Source: Yersinia hibernica
Lineage (GTDB): Bacteria > Pseudomonadota > Gammaproteobacteria > Enterobacterales > Enterobacteriaceae
Assembly (NCBI RefSeq): GCF_004124235.1
Contig: NZ_CP032487.1
Coordinates: forward strand, 3,596,001 to 3,660,000
Direction: 5' to 3'
DNA length: 64,000 nt
The notes beneath the pieces were generated by a model. That model worked only from the letters and a program-made list of their open reading frames with translations. It was not told where the DNA came from and made no database searches. A program made the translations under genes and the position numbers. Shown piece after piece: positions 32,773 through 43,399 of this stretch. Position 1 is the stretch's first letter; every line of letters starts with the position of its first letter.

Positions 32773-33519
32773 TTATTTAGAGATAGCAGTCACTTCTTTA
32801 GTGATCAACGTCCCTTCATTCTCACCCATCACCACGCGGCGCAGAGCGCCAGGTTTGTTCATGTTGAAGACACGAATTGGCAGGTTATGGTCACGTGCCA
32901 GAGTAAAGGCTGCCAGATCCATAACTTTCAGCTCACGTTCTAAAACGTCCTGATAGGTTAACTGTTCGTACAGTGTCGCGTCAGGATTTTTCACCGGATC
33001 TGCGGAGTAAACCCCATCGACTTTAGTTGCTTTCAACACAACATCAGCTTCAATTTCGATGCCGCGCAGACAAGCCGCAGAATCCGTGGTGAAGAATGGA
33101 TTACCTGTACCTGCAGCAAAAATCACCACACGGTTGTGACGTAGCAGGCTGATTGCCTCGGCCCAGCTGTAATTATCACACACACCATTAAGTGGGATAG
33201 CAGACATCAGGCGGGCGTTCACATAGGCACGGTGCAGTGCATCTCGCATTGCCAGGCCGTTCATTACGGTAGCCAGCATCCCCATGTGGTCGCCCACTAC
33301 GCGGTTCATCCCAGCCTGTGCCAAACCGGCACCGCGGAATAAGTTACCACCGCCAATGACCACACCGACCTGAATGCCCAATTCGACCAGCTCTTTAACT
33401 TCTTGAGCCATGCGATCCAAAACGCTTGCGTCGATACCAAAACCTTCTGCGCCTTGCAGGGCTTCGCCACTAAGCTTAAGCAGGATACGCTGATATACGG
33501 GTTTTGCATTGGTTGCCAT
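32773..33519 (-). CDS. pyrH: Uridylate kinase
   Basis: PyrH phosphorylates UMP to UDP. The bacterial enzyme is a hexamer of the amino-acid-kinase fold, activated by GTP and inhibited by UTP. The 248-aa protein has the phosphate loop [21 protein letters not shown] and the ADP-binding [13 protein letters not shown]. It is seven residues longer than E. coli, mostly at the N terminus and C terminus. It is separated from tsf by an ERIC element. Confidence 0.96.
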   Translation of the reverse strand: MATNAKPVYQRILLKLSGEALQGAEGFGIDASVLDRMAQEVKELVELGIQVGVVIGGGNLFRGAGLAQAGMNRVVGDHMGMLATVMNGLAMRDALHRAYVNARLMSAIPLNGVCDNYSWAEAISLLRHNRVVIFAAGTGNPFFTTDSAACLRGIEIEADVVLKATKVDGVYSADPVKNPDATLYEQLTYQDVLERELKVMDLAAFTLARDHNLPIRVFNMNKPGALRRVVMGENEGTLITKEVTAISK

Positions 33520-33617
33520 GGTGTTGTGTCCTGAGCAGCAGTAAAAATAAGGATTAGAGGCTTGACCGTCAGAACTTCAAAGCTATATTTTGCGTTGAAA
33601 ACTGACCGGACTAAGAT

Positions 33618-33742
33618 TATACCCTAAATAGTTCGAGTTTCAGGAAGGCGACAACTGAGCGTTCCTCAGGAGCTTACATCAGTCAGTGACTGAGGTGAAC
33701 GAAAGCAGTCAACACACCTGTAACTTGAAGAATAGCGGGTAT
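33618..33742. repeat. ERIC element between tsf and pyrH
   Basis: About 125 bp forms an imperfect palindrome bounded by TATACCC and GGGTAT. It contains typical ERIC blocks CAGGAGCTTACATCAGTCAG and GTGACTGAGGTGAACGAA. Full-length ERIC (enterobacterial repetitive intergenic consensus, also called IRU) is about 127 bp. It lies inside the tsf-pyrH spacer and downstream of the tsf terminator, so it could be transcribed by readthrough and fold into a long hairpin. Confidence 0.9.
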
Positions 33743-33750
33743 CGGGTAGA

Positions 33751-33780
33751 TAAAATGGAACCGCCGATTGGCGGCCCCAT
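33751..33780 (-). terminator. Terminator after tsf
   Basis: On the minus strand, ATGGGGCCGCC and GGCGGTTCCAT form a long stem with a 4-nt loop, followed by TTTT. It lies 8 bp after tsf. Confidence 0.82.
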
Positions 33781-33788
33781 TTTTAGCA

Positions 33789-34646
33789 TTAAGACTGTTT
33801 GCTCATTGCTGCAACTTCAGCAGCAAAGTCAGTCTCAACTTTCTCAATGCCTTCGCCCACTTCGAAGCGGATGAAGTTTACAACGTCAGCTTTGTTCTCT
33901 TTCAACAAATCACCAACAGTTTTGCTTGGGTCCATAACGAAGTTCTGACCAGTCAGAGAAACTTCGCCGGTGAACTTACGCATGCGGCCTTCAACCATCT
34001 TCTCAGCAATTTCACGTGGTTTGCCGGATTCGATAGCAATGTCCAACTGGATTTGGTGCTCGCGAGCAACAACTTCAGCAGGAACATCTTCTGGCTTAAC
34101 ATATTCAGGTTTGCTGGCAGCGATGTGCATAGCGATGTGCTTAACCAGCTCTTCATCAGCGCCAGTTGCTGCAACCATAACACCGATACGTGCGCCGTGC
34201 AGATAAGTACCCAGAACATCGCCTTCCAGAACAGCAACACGACGAATGTTGATGTTTTCGCCGATTTTAGCCACCAGGTTTGCGCGTTGTTCTTCGAACT
34301 TAGCTTTCAGAACCTCGATATCAGCGATTTTGTCAGCCAGAGCTGCGTTGATAACTTCTTCGCCGAATGCTTTGAAGCCAGCATCTTTAGCAACGAAGTC
34401 AGTTTCACAGTTCAGTTCCAGAATCACACCGAATTTGCCGTCGGCTGAAACTTTAGCCAGGATGATACCTTCAGCAGCAATACGGCCTGCTTTCTTGGCA
34501 GCTTTAGCCTGACCAGATTTACGCATATTGTCGATGGCAAGCTCAATGTCGCCGTTAGCCTCAACCAACGCCTTCTTACATTCCATCATGCCTGCAGCAG
34601 TACGCTCACGCAGTTCTTTTACCAAAGCAGCGGTAATAGCAACCAT
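33789..34646 (-). CDS. tsf: Elongation factor Ts
   Basis: EF-Ts is the guanine nucleotide exchange factor for EF-Tu. From ATG 34646 ([21 protein letters not shown]) it is 285 aa. The N-terminal UBA-like domain, the TDFVAKD motif that inserts into EF-Tu (about 80-86), and the coiled-coil and C-terminal module are all present. Upstream in-frame sequence to 34730 runs through the intergenic hairpin and is not coding. It follows rpsB as in almost all bacteria. Confidence 0.97.
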   Translation of the reverse strand: MVAITAALVKELRERTAAGMMECKKALVEANGDIELAIDNMRKSGQAKAAKKAGRIAAEGIILAKVSADGKFGVILELNCETDFVAKDAGFKAFGEEVINAALADKIADIEVLKAKFEEQRANLVAKIGENINIRRVAVLEGDVLGTYLHGARIGVMVAATGADEELVKHIAMHIAASKPEYVKPEDVPAEVVAREHQIQLDIAIESGKPREIAEKMVEGRMRKFTGEVSLTGQNFVMDPSKTVGDLLKENKADVVNFIRFEVGEGIEKVETDFAAEVAAMSKQS

Positions 34647-34699
34647 TTCAATTTCCTCGGTTCTCTTGTGAAAACAAGATCTCACATTAGATACGCAAA

Positions 34700-34720
34700 G
34701 GGGGCCTATAAAAGGCCCCC
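34700..34720 (-). terminator. Hairpin between rpsB and tsf (partial terminator)
   Basis: GGGGGCC and GGCCCCC are perfect inverted repeats around TTTTATA on the minus strand, followed by only TTT. In this operon such a hairpin usually lowers tsf expression relative to rpsB by attenuation or processing. Confidence 0.65.
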
Positions 34721-34774
34721 TAACCAACATATTTCAATACCTGGTTAATAAGGGCTCACACCGAGCCTGACTTA

Positions 34775-35765
<991 letters not shown>

Positions 35766-35950
35766 ACCACCTTTTGTTGCATTTAGTGTCGTCACTGCAA
35801 ACGAAAGTTTGGCAGCAAATTACAGGGCTGGTACCATTAAGAAAGATTTTTGTTAATCGATATTTACCTGCTCATTTCGACCTCTATGCCCGGTAAGGGC
35901 GTAATTAATTAATGGCGGCTGAAACTCACGGCCCCTACGGACACTTTTGC

Positions 35951-36742
35951 ATGGCAATCTCAATCAAAACACCTGAAGATATTCAAAAAATGCGCGTTGC
36001 TGGCCGCTTGGCTGCTGAAGTGCTGGAAATCATCGAGCCTTACGTAAAACCCGGCGTCACCACCGGCGAACTTGACCGTATTTGTCACGACCATATCACC
36101 AATCACCAGCAAGCTATTTCTGCGTGCCTCGGCTATCACGGCTTTCCGAAATCGGTCTGTATTTCAGTCAATGATGTTATCTGCCACGGCATTCCAAGTG
36201 ATGAGAAAGTGCTGAAAGATGGCGATATCGTCAATATCGACGTTACCGTCATTAAAGACGGTTTCCACGGCGATACCTCCAAAATGTTTATTGTTGGTAA
36301 GCCCACTATCCTTGGCGAGCGCTTGTGCCGAGTGACACAAGAAAGCCTGTATCTGGCAATCAAGATGGTAAAACCCGGTATCCGTCTGCGCACCTTGGGC
36401 AAAGAGATCCAGAAGTTTGTCGAAGCGGAAAAATTCTCGGTGGTGCGTGAGTATTGTGGCCACGGGATTGGTGAAGGTTTCCATGAGGAACCACAAGTTC
36501 TGCATTACGATGCTGATGATGGTGGTGTCGTGCTGCAAGCGGGAATGGCTTTCACCATTGAGCCGATGGTCAATACTGGGGATTACCGGATTCGCACCAT
36601 GAAAGACGGTTGGACAGTAAAAACTAAAGATCGCAGCTTGTCGGCGCAGTACGAGCATACTATTGTGGTAACTGATAACGGCTGCGAAATAATGACGTTG
36701 CGCAAGGATGACACCATCCCCAACATCATAACGCACGAGTAA
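35951..36742 (+). CDS. map: Methionine aminopeptidase type I
   Basis: Map removes the initiator methionine from nascent proteins. From ATG 35951 (MAISIKTPEDIQKMRVAGRL) it is 263 aa. An upstream in-frame ATG at 35912 adds nonconserved residues. The pita-bread fold has metal ligands in NIDVTVIKDGFHGDTS, EYCGHGIGEGFHEEP, AFTIEPM and EHTIVV. It is divergent from rpsB, the usual arrangement in enterobacteria, and is followed by a terminator. Confidence 0.97.
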   Translation: MAISIKTPEDIQKMRVAGRLAAEVLEIIEPYVKPGVTTGELDRICHDHITNHQQAISACLGYHGFPKSVCISVNDVICHGIPSDEKVLKDGDIVNIDVTVIKDGFHGDTSKMFIVGKPTILGERLCRVTQESLYLAIKMVKPGIRLRTLGKEIQKFVEAEKFSVVREYCGHGIGEGFHEEPQVLHYDADDGGVVLQAGMAFTIEPMVNTGDYRIRTMKDGWTVKTKDRSLSAQYEHTIVVTDNGCEIMTLRKDDTIPNIITHE

Positions 36743-36749
36743 TAATGAC

Positions 36750-36773
36750 AAGCCGGCCGCCGCCGGCTTTTTT
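36750..36773 (+). terminator. Terminator after map
   Basis: The stem AGCCGGC/GCCGGCT with a 4-nt loop is followed by six T residues and lies 8 bp past map. Confidence 0.9.
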
Positions 36774-36817
36774 ATGGGCTGCACTGTTTGCAGGTCAACA
36801 TTCATCAGGTAAACATA

Positions 36818-39496
36818 ATGGCTGACAATCACACCGAGCACGCTGTCTCATCCGCAGTAACGAAAGTCATTCCTGAGCAGCCCGCACTACCGACGACCTA
36901 CCTTGATGACGAGCTTAATTGCCCAATTCTCAAGCAGCGGTTAGAGGCTTTCCAAGTTTGGTTAGCTGATGCATTCAATGGCGGAATCAGTGCAGAAACA
37001 TTAATTGCTGCACGCAGTGATTACATTGACCGCCTGTTGCAGCGGCTGTGGACATTCTATGGTTTTGATGACGTCCCAGAAACCGCACTGGTCGCCGTTG
37101 GCGGCTATGGCCGTGGTGAACTGCATCCATTATCTGATATTGATGTATTAATCCTCAGCAAGCAGCGCCTGAATGAAGAGCAGGCCCAGCAGGTCGGCCA
37201 GTTGATTACTCTGCTATGGGATTTGAAGCTGGAAGTCGGCCACAGCGTACGTACGCTGGAAGAGTGTTTGCTAGAGGGGCTGGCCGACCTCACCGTTGCC
37301 ACCAACATGATTGAATCGCGTTTAATTTGCGGCGATGTTGCCCTGTTTCTACAGATGCAAAAACACATTTTCAGCGACAGCTTCTGGCCCTCACCCAAGT
37401 TTTTCCATGCTAAGGTGGTTGAGCAACAAGAGCGGCATAAGCGCTATCACGGCACCAGCTATAACCTGGAGCCCGACATCAAAAGCAGCCCCGGTGGATT
37501 AAGAGATATTCATACCTTACAGTGGGTGGCTCGCCGCCATTTTGGTGCCACCTCCTTAAGTGAAATGGTTGATTTTGGCTTTCTAACAAAAGCAGAGCGC
37601 AATGAACTTATTGAAAGCCAAAGCTTTTTATGGCGCATCCGTTTTGCATTGCATTTAGTCCTAACCCGCTATGACAACCGCCTGTTGTTTGACCGCCAAC
37701 TGAGTGTGGCTCAGCTTCTGCAATATCAGGGCGAGGGGAATGAACCGGTCGAACGTATGATGAAAGATTTTTATCGTATGACTCGGCGGGTTAGCGAACT
37801 GAACAACATGCTATTACAGCTGTTTGATGAAGCTATATTGGCACTGGATACCAATGAGAAACCGCGTCCGCTGGATGAAGAATTTCAATTGCGTGGCAAT
37901 TTAATCGACCTGCGTAATGAGAATCTCTTTATTGAGCAGCCCGAAGCTATTATGCGCATGTTTTACCTTATGGTGCGTAATCAGGATATCAAAGGCATTT
38001 ACTCCACCACCGTGCGCCGTTTGCGCCATGCGCGCCGGCACCTGAAACAGCCATTATGCAACATCCCGGAAGCCCGCAAGCTGTTTATGGCTATTTTACG
38101 CCACCCTGGCGCGGTTTCTCGGGCCTTGCTGCCAATGCATCGCCACAGTGTTCTGTGGGCCTACATGCCGCAATGGGGCAGTATCGTCGGGCAGATGCAA
38201 TTTGACCTGTTCCATGCTTATACCGTCGATGAGCACACTATCCGGGTGTTACTGAAGCTTGAAAGTTTTGCCGATGAAACCACCCGCCCTCGCCATCCCC
38301 TGTGTGTTGAACTTTATCCGCGTTTGCCTCAGCCTGAGTTATTGCTGCTCGCGGCACTGTTCCACGACATTGCTAAAGGCCGAGGAGGTGACCATTCAAT
38401 TTTGGGCGCTCACGATGTGTTGGAATTTGCCGAGCAGCATGGATTGAACTCCCGCGAAGCTCAGCTTGTTGCTTGGTTAGTCCGCTGTCATTTATTGATG
38501 TCAGTGACAGCTCAGCGTCGGGATATTCAAGACCCAGCAGTCATCCAACAATTCTCCGCAGAAGTGCAAAGTGAAACCCGCTTGCGTTATTTGGTCAGCC
38601 TGACCGTTGCCGATATTTGTGCCACCAATGAAAACTTGTGGAACAGCTGGAAGCAAAGCCTGTTGCGCGAACTTTATTTCGCCACAGAGAAACAACTGCG
38701 GCGTGGCATGCAAAACAGCCCAGATTTACGTGAACGCGTTCGTCATCATCGGCTACAAGCACTGGCATTATTGCGCATGGATAATATCGATGAAGAGGCG
38801 CTGCACCGCATCTGGAGCCGTTGCCGAGCCGATTATTTCCTGCGCCATTCACCGAATCAATTGGCTTGGCATGCCCGACATTTACTGGAACACGACTCAA
38901 CAAAACCATTGGTGCTGGTTAGCCGTCAGGCAACACGGGGCGGAACAGAAATCTTTATTTGGTGCCCTGACCGCCCATCCTTATTTGCCGCCGTTGTCGG
39001 TGAGCTGGATCGGCGCAATCTGAGTGTCCATGACGCACAGATTTTTACTAACCGAGATGGCATGGCGATGGATACATTTATCGTGCTGGAGCCCGATGGC
39101 AACCCATTGGCACAAGATAGGCACCCTATTATCATCCATGCATTGCAGCAAGCGATGACCCGACAAAACTATCAACACCCACGAGTAAGACGTTTATCGC
39201 CCAAATTACGCCATTTCAGCGTCCCCACTGAAACCAATTTCTTGCCAACACATAACGAACGCCGGACTTATCTGGAGCTCATTGCGCTAGACCAGCCGGG
39301 GCTACTGGCTCGCGTCGGTGATATTTTTGCAGATTTAGGGTTATCGCTGCATAGTGCGCGTATCAGCACAATTGGCGAACGGGTGGAGGATTTATTCGTA
39401 TTAGCAGACAAAGATCGCCGGGCTTTAAGCATTGAAACCCGTCGTGAATTAGCACAACGGTTGACAGACACCCTCAATCCGAACGATAAACTGTGA
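36818..39496 (+). CDS. glnD: Bifunctional uridylyltransferase / uridylyl-removing enzyme GlnD
   Basis: GlnD is the glutamine sensor that uridylylates PII (GlnB/GlnK) when nitrogen is short and deuridylylates it when glutamine is high. From ATG 36818 it is 892 aa. The N-terminal nucleotidyltransferase motif [18 protein letters not shown] (about 94-111) holds the DxD. The HD domain [14 protein letters not shown] (about 514-527) gives uridylyl removal. Two C-terminal ACT domains (about 710 and 815 on) bind glutamine. It lies between map and dapD as in E. coli. Confidence 0.97.
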   Translation: MADNHTEHAVSSAVTKVIPEQPALPTTYLDDELNCPILKQRLEAFQVWLADAFNGGISAETLIAARSDYIDRLLQRLWTFYGFDDVPETALVAVGGYGRGELHPLSDIDVLILSKQRLNEEQAQQVGQLITLLWDLKLEVGHSVRTLEECLLEGLADLTVATNMIESRLICGDVALFLQMQKHIFSDSFWPSPKFFHAKVVEQQERHKRYHGTSYNLEPDIKSSPGGLRDIHTLQWVARRHFGATSLSEMVDFGFLTKAERNELIESQSFLWRIRFALHLVLTRYDNRLLFDRQLSVAQLLQYQGEGNEPVERMMKDFYRMTRRVSELNNMLLQLFDEAILALDTNEKPRPLDEEFQLRGNLIDLRNENLFIEQPEAIMRMFYLMVRNQDIKGIYSTTVRRLRHARRHLKQPLCNIPEARKLFMAILRHPGAVSRALLPMHRHSVLWAYMPQWGSIVGQMQFDLFHAYTVDEHTIRVLLKLESFADETTRPRHPLCVELYPRLPQPELLLLAALFHDIAKGRGGDHSILGAHDVLEFAEQHGLNSREAQLVAWLVRCHLLMSVTAQRRDIQDPAVIQQFSAEVQSETRLRYLVSLTVADICATNENLWNSWKQSLLRELYFATEKQLRRGMQNSPDLRERVRHHRLQALALLRMDNIDEEALHRIWSRCRADYFLRHSPNQLAWHARHLLEHDSTKPLVLVSRQATRGGTEIFIWCPDRPSLFAAVVGELDRRNLSVHDAQIFTNRDGMAMDTFIVLEPDGNPLAQDRHPIIIHALQQAMTRQNYQHPRVRRLSPKLRHFSVPTETNFLPTHNERRTYLELIALDQPGLLARVGDIFADLGLSLHSARISTIGERVEDLFVLADKDRRALSIETRRELAQRLTDTLNPNDKL

Positions 39497-39614
39497 TACA
39501 AATACCTTTTTAGCGATTTATTTTCTTACAATCGACTACCCAGCATCATTGATGATTGTTGCTCATCCAGCAGCGACCTCAATGGAAGGGTAAAACATCA
39601 GGAAAGAGAACAGG

Positions 39615-40439
39615 ATGCAGCAACTACAGAACGTTATTGAAACCGCCTTCGAGCGCCGTGCAGATATCACTCCGGCAAATGTCGATACCGTAACGCGCGA
39701 AGCGATTAACCATGTGATTGAGCTGCTGGATAGCGGCACACTGCGTGTCGCAGAAAAGATTGACGGCCAGTGGGTCACTCATCAGTGGCTGAAGAAAGCC
39801 GTGCTGCTGTCTTTCCGTATCAATGACAACCAAGTCATGGAAGGGGCAGAAACGCGCTATTACGATAAAGTCCCGATGAAATTTGCAGGCTATGATGAAG
39901 CGCGTTTCCAACGCGAAGGATTCCGTGTTGTGCCGCCGGCAACCGTGCGCAAAGGGGCATTTATTGCACGCAACACTGTCCTGATGCCATCTTATGTCAA
40001 TATCGGGGCTTTTGTTGATGAGGGTACCATGGTCGACACATGGGCCACGGTTGGTTCTTGCGCACAAATCGGTAAAAATGTGCACTTGTCTGGCGGCGTT
40101 GGCATTGGCGGCGTATTGGAACCACTGCAAGCTAACCCAACCATTATCGAAGACAACTGTTTTGTCGGCGCGCGCTCCGAAGTGGTTGAAGGGGTTATCG
40201 TTGAAGAAGGCTCGGTTATTTCGATGGGCGTATTCATCGGCCAAAGCACCCGTATTTATGACCGCGAAACCGGCGAAATCCATTATGGTCGTGTTCCAGC
40301 AGGTTCTGTCGTCGTTTCTGGCAATCTCCCTTCGAAAGACGGCAGTTATAGCTTGTACTGCGCGGTTATCGTGAAGAAAGTCGACGCCAAGACCCGTGGG
40401 AAAGTCGGCATTAATGAGTTATTACGCACCATCGACTAA
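39615..40439 (+). CDS. dapD: Tetrahydrodipicolinate N-succinyltransferase
   Basis: DapD adds succinate to tetrahydrodipicolinate in the succinylase branch of lysine and diaminopimelate synthesis. The 274-aa protein equals E. coli. An N-terminal helical domain precedes the left-handed beta helix (about 105-230) with [21 protein letters not shown] strong AGGAAAGAGAACAGG region precedes the ATG. It is followed by a terminator. Confidence 0.98.
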   Translation: MQQLQNVIETAFERRADITPANVDTVTREAINHVIELLDSGTLRVAEKIDGQWVTHQWLKKAVLLSFRINDNQVMEGAETRYYDKVPMKFAGYDEARFQREGFRVVPPATVRKGAFIARNTVLMPSYVNIGAFVDEGTMVDTWATVGSCAQIGKNVHLSGGVGIGGVLEPLQANPTIIEDNCFVGARSEVVEGVIVEEGSVISMGVFIGQSTRIYDRETGEIHYGRVPAGSVVVSGNLPSKDGSYSLYCAVIVKKVDAKTRGKVGINELLRTID

Positions 40440-40446
40440 GATTGAA

Positions 40447-40477
40447 GATAGCGGGCTAATCCCCCGCTATTTTTTTG
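40447..40477 (+). terminator. Terminator after dapD
   Basis: The stem ATAGCGGG/CCCGCTAT is followed by seven T residues, 8 bp past dapD. Confidence 0.9.
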
Positions 40478-40537
40478 CCTTGTGAGTTAGTCACATTTTT
40501 TGGCGAAAATTACCGTCATAATCATAATCTGTGGAAT

Positions 40538-40595
40538 ATATACCTAAAGTAATTGGTATTTACAGGGAGACAGCAAACTCATCCCCGTAATACCC
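40538..40595. repeat. Possible degenerate ERIC half-element upstream of yaeH
   Basis: This stretch begins TATACCTAAAGTAATT, runs through CAGGGAGACAGCAAACT and ends near TAATACCC. The order of blocks resembles the outer arm of an ERIC element (compare 33618-33660) but with many substitutions, and no complete palindrome is present. The assignment is tentative. Confidence 0.35.
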
Positions 40596-40629
40596 AATAC
40601 GAAAGGGATAAAACTAAAAAGGTGGCGCT

Positions 40630-41019
40630 ATGTATGACAATCTGAAAAGCTTAGGAATCACACAACCAGAAGATGTCGATCGCTATAGCCTGCGTCAGGA
40701 GGCCAATAACGACATTCTGAAAATTTACTTCCGCAAAGATAAAGGTGAATTTTTTGCTAAAAGTGTGAAGTTCAAATACCCACGCCAACGCAAAACTGTG
40801 GTTGCTGATAATGCGGGTCACGGCTACAAAGAAATCAATGAAATCAATCCAAATCTACGGTATGTCATTGATGAACTTGATCAACTGTGCAAGCGCGATC
40901 AGATTGAAGTTGATTTGAAGCGGAAAATTTTGGATGATTTACGTCATTTGGAAAGTGTTGTCGCCAATAAGATCTCTGAAATTGAATCTGATTTGGAAAA
41001 ATTAACCAACGGCCGCTAA
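40630..41019 (+). CDS. yaeH: UPF0325 family protein YaeH
   Basis: This 129-aa protein of unknown function is very close to E. coli YaeH ([53 protein letters not shown]). It has no signal peptide or membrane helix. The C-terminal third is rich in heptad-like leucines and is probably a helical oligomerisation region. It follows dapD as in E. coli, with its own spacer of 190 bp. I do not assign a function. Confidence 0.92.
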   Translation: MYDNLKSLGITQPEDVDRYSLRQEANNDILKIYFRKDKGEFFAKSVKFKYPRQRKTVVADNAGHGYKEINEINPNLRYVIDELDQLCKRDQIEVDLKRKILDDLRHLESVVANKISEIESDLEKLTNGR

Positions 41020-41101
41020 ATCTGATTTTGGTATCCCTGGCGTGCTTGGCATTGCAGGTGAGTAAACATCGCTCCCACCTGCAATTTCAGGAATAAAGGG
41101 G

Positions 41102-41140
41102 ATACCCCATAATGAATTCGAGTTGAATTCTGCAGGGTAT
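41102..41140. repeat. Short ERIC-like remnant between yaeH and yqcA
   Basis: A 39-bp stretch runs from ATACCCC through AATTCGAGTTG to GCAGGGTAT. Both ends look like the terminal ATACCC/GGGTAT bases of an ERIC element and the internal TTCGAGTT matches the ERIC outer arm, as if the centre had been deleted. The convergent genes yaeH and yqcA meet here. Tentative. Confidence 0.35.
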
Positions 41141-41141
41141 T

Positions 41142-41591
41142 TTACTGAAGCAAACGGCCCCACTGCTCAACCCAAGAGGCGGAAATCACCTCTGGCTCAG
41201 GGTGTTCCATAGCATCAATTTCTAGCCTTTCACCAATTCTCGTCGCGCCCTGCTCTTGCAATAATTCATCAAATGCGCGCCCAGCACCACAAAAGTTATC
41301 ATAACTGCTGTCGCCCAGTGCAATGACGCCGTAGCGTAATTCTGGCTGGAAACCAACCTTATCTCGTACTGCAACAAAGAGCGAAGCAATGCTGTCTGGG
41401 AAATCACCCTGCCCAGTTGTTGAGGTAACGACCAGCGCATAATGCTGGCGATAATACTGCCAGGCTTCTAAGGTTCCCTCATCAAACACTTTGACCTCGT
41501 GCCCTTGCTCTTTCAGTATGTTTTCGGCCTCTTCTGCAACTAATAACGCATTACCGTAGACTGTGCCGACAAAAATCCCGACCTGAGCCAT
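41142..41591 (-). CDS. yqcA: Flavodoxin YqcA
   Basis: This is a 149-aa short-chain flavodoxin of the MioC/YqcA type, an FMN-binding electron carrier in the cytoplasm. The phosphate-binding loop is in [15 protein letters not shown], and the flavin-stacking loops are in [11 protein letters not shown] and [14 protein letters not shown]. The chosen start MAQVGIF (41591) has better ribosome-binding spacing than the ATG at 41600. It follows truC by 28 bp and is the last gene of yqcC-truC-yqcA. Confidence 0.93.
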   Translation of the reverse strand: MAQVGIFVGTVYGNALLVAEEAENILKEQGHEVKVFDEGTLEAWQYYRQHYALVVTSTTGQGDFPDSIASLFVAVRDKVGFQPELRYGVIALGDSSYDNFCGAGRAFDELLQEQGATRIGERLEIDAMEHPEPEVISASWVEQWGRLLQ

Positions 41592-41619
41592 AAAAATCAT
41601 GTCCTTTTAATGAGAGAAA

Positions 41620-42393
41620 TTATGCTCTATCCTGACCCGCTACCGCCTGAAACTCAACCCTTTCAAGATTAGGGGTAATGCCCAACCAAGCAAAACGTGA
41701 CATCAGATGTTGCCAGGATTCATCCCAACGAGCGGTCAAACTCAGGGATTCCCCCGTCACTGGGTGAGTAAGATGCAAATGACTGGCATGCAGCATCAGC
41801 CGTGAGCAATCGAAATGTTCTGCAACCCCGCGATTTTGGCGCAAATCACCGTGGGTACTGTCACCAATAATGGGATGGCGGATATGCGCCATATGCCGAC
41901 GAAGCTGGTGTTTACGGCCAGTTTCTGGCTTTAACGCCAATAAACTAAAGCGCGCAGTGTCATAACGCCCAATAGCAATGGGCACTTCCACTTGGGCCAG
42001 GGCCTGATAATGGGTGACTGAAAGCTGTGGCGCTTTATCTGGCCGCGCAAACTTATCCGCAATCTTGTCTAACTCTTCAGTCATTTCGTACTCAATAGTG
42101 CCATCTTCCAGCACATACCCGCGCACGACCGCATGATATATTTTCTGAATTTGATGCTGCTCGAATTGCAAAGAAAGAGCTCGCGCCACATCACTGGACA
42201 GCGCCATTAGCAACACACCGGATGTTGGGCGATCTAAGCGATGAACAGTATAAACATGCTGACCAATTTGGTCGCGTACCGTCTGCATCACAAATACAGT
42301 TTCGTTGCTATCTAACCAACTGCGATGGACAAGCCAGCCAGCCGGTTTATTGACCGCAACTATATGTTCGTCTTGATAGAGTATTTCCAGCAT
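41620..42393 (-). CDS. truC: tRNA pseudouridine(65) synthase
   Basis: TruC makes pseudouridine 65 in tRNA-Ile1 and tRNA-Asp. The 257-aa protein is of the RluA type, with the catalytic aspartate in VHRLDRPTSGVLLM (Asp54) and the conserved GRKHQLRRHMAHI. Length matches E. coli (260). Its ATG overlaps the yqcC stop by one base (TAATG), so translation is coupled. Confidence 0.95.
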   Translation of the reverse strand: MLEILYQDEHIVAVNKPAGWLVHRSWLDSNETVFVMQTVRDQIGQHVYTVHRLDRPTSGVLLMALSSDVARALSLQFEQHQIQKIYHAVVRGYVLEDGTIEYEMTEELDKIADKFARPDKAPQLSVTHYQALAQVEVPIAIGRYDTARFSLLALKPETGRKHQLRRHMAHIRHPIIGDSTHGDLRQNRGVAEHFDCSRLMLHASHLHLTHPVTGESLSLTARWDESWQHLMSRFAWLGITPNLERVEFQAVAGQDRA

Positions 42394-42725
42394 TAGTGAG
42401 TTTCTTTATTTAGCAGGTCATCTAAACGCTGTAATTCCACCAGCAGTACTGTGCAATCTGGCCGGCCCTCACCACTCAGCGCCTCTTCAAAATAGGGCGT
42501 AATCGCGAAACGAGTGGGAAGTGGCCCTTTCGCTTCCAGCAATGCATACATCCGAGGAATAAGTACCCATTGCAGCCACTGCTCGGCCGCCATGGTATCA
42601 ATGCTGAAAGGCTCATGACTTTCAAAAGCCTCAATTTCGGGCGGAGCTGCTTGCCAAAGGTCAATTGCCCGCATGGCAAGCTCGATATTCTGTAGGCTCT
42701 GGCGCACCTGATTTTCTGTATTCAT
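42393..42725 (-). CDS. yqcC: YqcC family protein
   Basis: This 110-aa cytoplasmic protein resembles E. coli YqcC (DUF446) in WLQWVLIPRMYALLE and PYFEEAL. Its function is unknown. I chose ATG 42725 (MNTENQVRQSLQNIE), which agrees with E. coli length. The in-frame ATG at 42758 is less likely. It heads the yqcC-truC-yqcA operon and lies directly downstream of csrB, as in E. coli. Confidence 0.9.
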   Translation of the reverse strand: MNTENQVRQSLQNIELAMRAIDLWQAAPPEIEAFESHEPFSIDTMAAEQWLQWVLIPRMYALLEAKGPLPTRFAITPYFEEALSGEGRPDCTVLLVELQRLDDLLNKETH

Positions 42726-42853
42726 GATGATATTCTCGACCAAAAAACAACCATTCACCGGGCTGGTTCAACAGCGGCCAAGCATATCATTGAAGAAGAA
42801 TATGCCCAAATTCACCCGCTAGATGACCACGGTGAATTAAGCAAAATACAGAT

Positions 42854-43239
42854 AAAAAAAGGGGTACTGTTTTACCAGTACCCCTCTATTCGTTTTATAG
42901 CAATCCAGCTAAAGTGATGCTCCCTGCTCAATCCTTGAAAACTTTTCCGTGCGGTTATCCTAACCAGCAATCCATCGCGTTGTCCTACACCATCCCGGCG
43001 TTAATCCTGAAGTTATCCTAACCCACCAATCATCCTGGACTGGCTCTCAATCTCCATCCTGGAGGTGTCCTTTGTTTCATCCTGAAACATCCCTTCACTC
43101 ATCCTAAGCAGTCCCTGTTTTCTTCATCCTGAAGTGGCACCATCCTGATACCGTCCTTCTCCACCGGATCCTAGCCGGCGAGTAAAGGATCGCTTAATCG
43201 GCAAAGAGAGACAAGGTACTGTAAGGGGAATGAGGGGGA
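42854..43239 (-). ncRNA. csrB: CsrB regulatory RNA (sponge for CsrA)
   Basis: CsrB binds many copies of CsrA and so relieves CsrA repression of target mRNAs. The minus strand of this gene-free region carries repeated CAGGATG, TAGGATA and AAGGAC elements. I count roughly 23 GGA triplets, many in hairpin loops such as CTTCAGGATGAAG and CTCCAGGATGGAG. Its location between syd and yqcC is that of E. coli csrB (369 nt). It ends in a terminator, AGGGGTACTG/CAGTACCCC plus seven T (42854-42886). A -10 TATATA (43246-43251) with -35 TTGTTA upstream predicts a start near 43239. That end is approximate. Confidence 0.93.
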
Positions 43240-43339
43240 TGCTTTTATATATAAAAAAATGAATGTTTATAACAAAATGATTTTATTGAAGATAAATCTG
43301 GCACAATAATTTCACATAACAGGAATAGAAGTGATGTCT

Positions 43340-43375
43340 CACAACCGGTGTGCGAGATCTCTCACACCGATTGTG
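43340..43375. repeat. 13-bp inverted repeat around the UvrY site
   Basis: CACAACCGGTGTG (43340-43352) and CACACCGATTGTG (43363-43375) pair with one mismatch around a 10-nt loop. It lies 25 bp past the syd stop, so as RNA it would form a strong stem at the syd 3' end. There is no T tract. Confidence 0.8.
43349..43366. promoter_or_regulatory. UvrY (SirA/GacA-type) binding site upstream of csrB
   Basis: TGTGCGAGATCTCTCACA is an 18-bp palindrome matching the E. coli and Salmonella UvrY/SirA site TGTGAGAGATCTCTTACA at 16 of 18 positions. It lies about 110-125 bp upstream of the predicted csrB start. This indicates control by the BarA-UvrY two-component system. The site is nested in a larger inverted repeat (43340-43375). 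Confidence 0.85.
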
Positions 43376-43399
43376 TTGGAATTAGCAATAACCATTTCT

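Noticed and set aside
36164..36841. A 225-codon minus-strand open frame antisense to map
   Set aside because: It is opposite a strongly conserved enzyme gene and shows no recognisable domain.
42900..43200. Recurring ATCCTGA/ATCCTAA units that look like a CRISPR or direct-repeat array
   Set aside because: Unit lengths and spacing are irregular, there are no unique spacers of constant length, and on the minus strand the repeats are GGA motifs of CsrB at its conserved locus.
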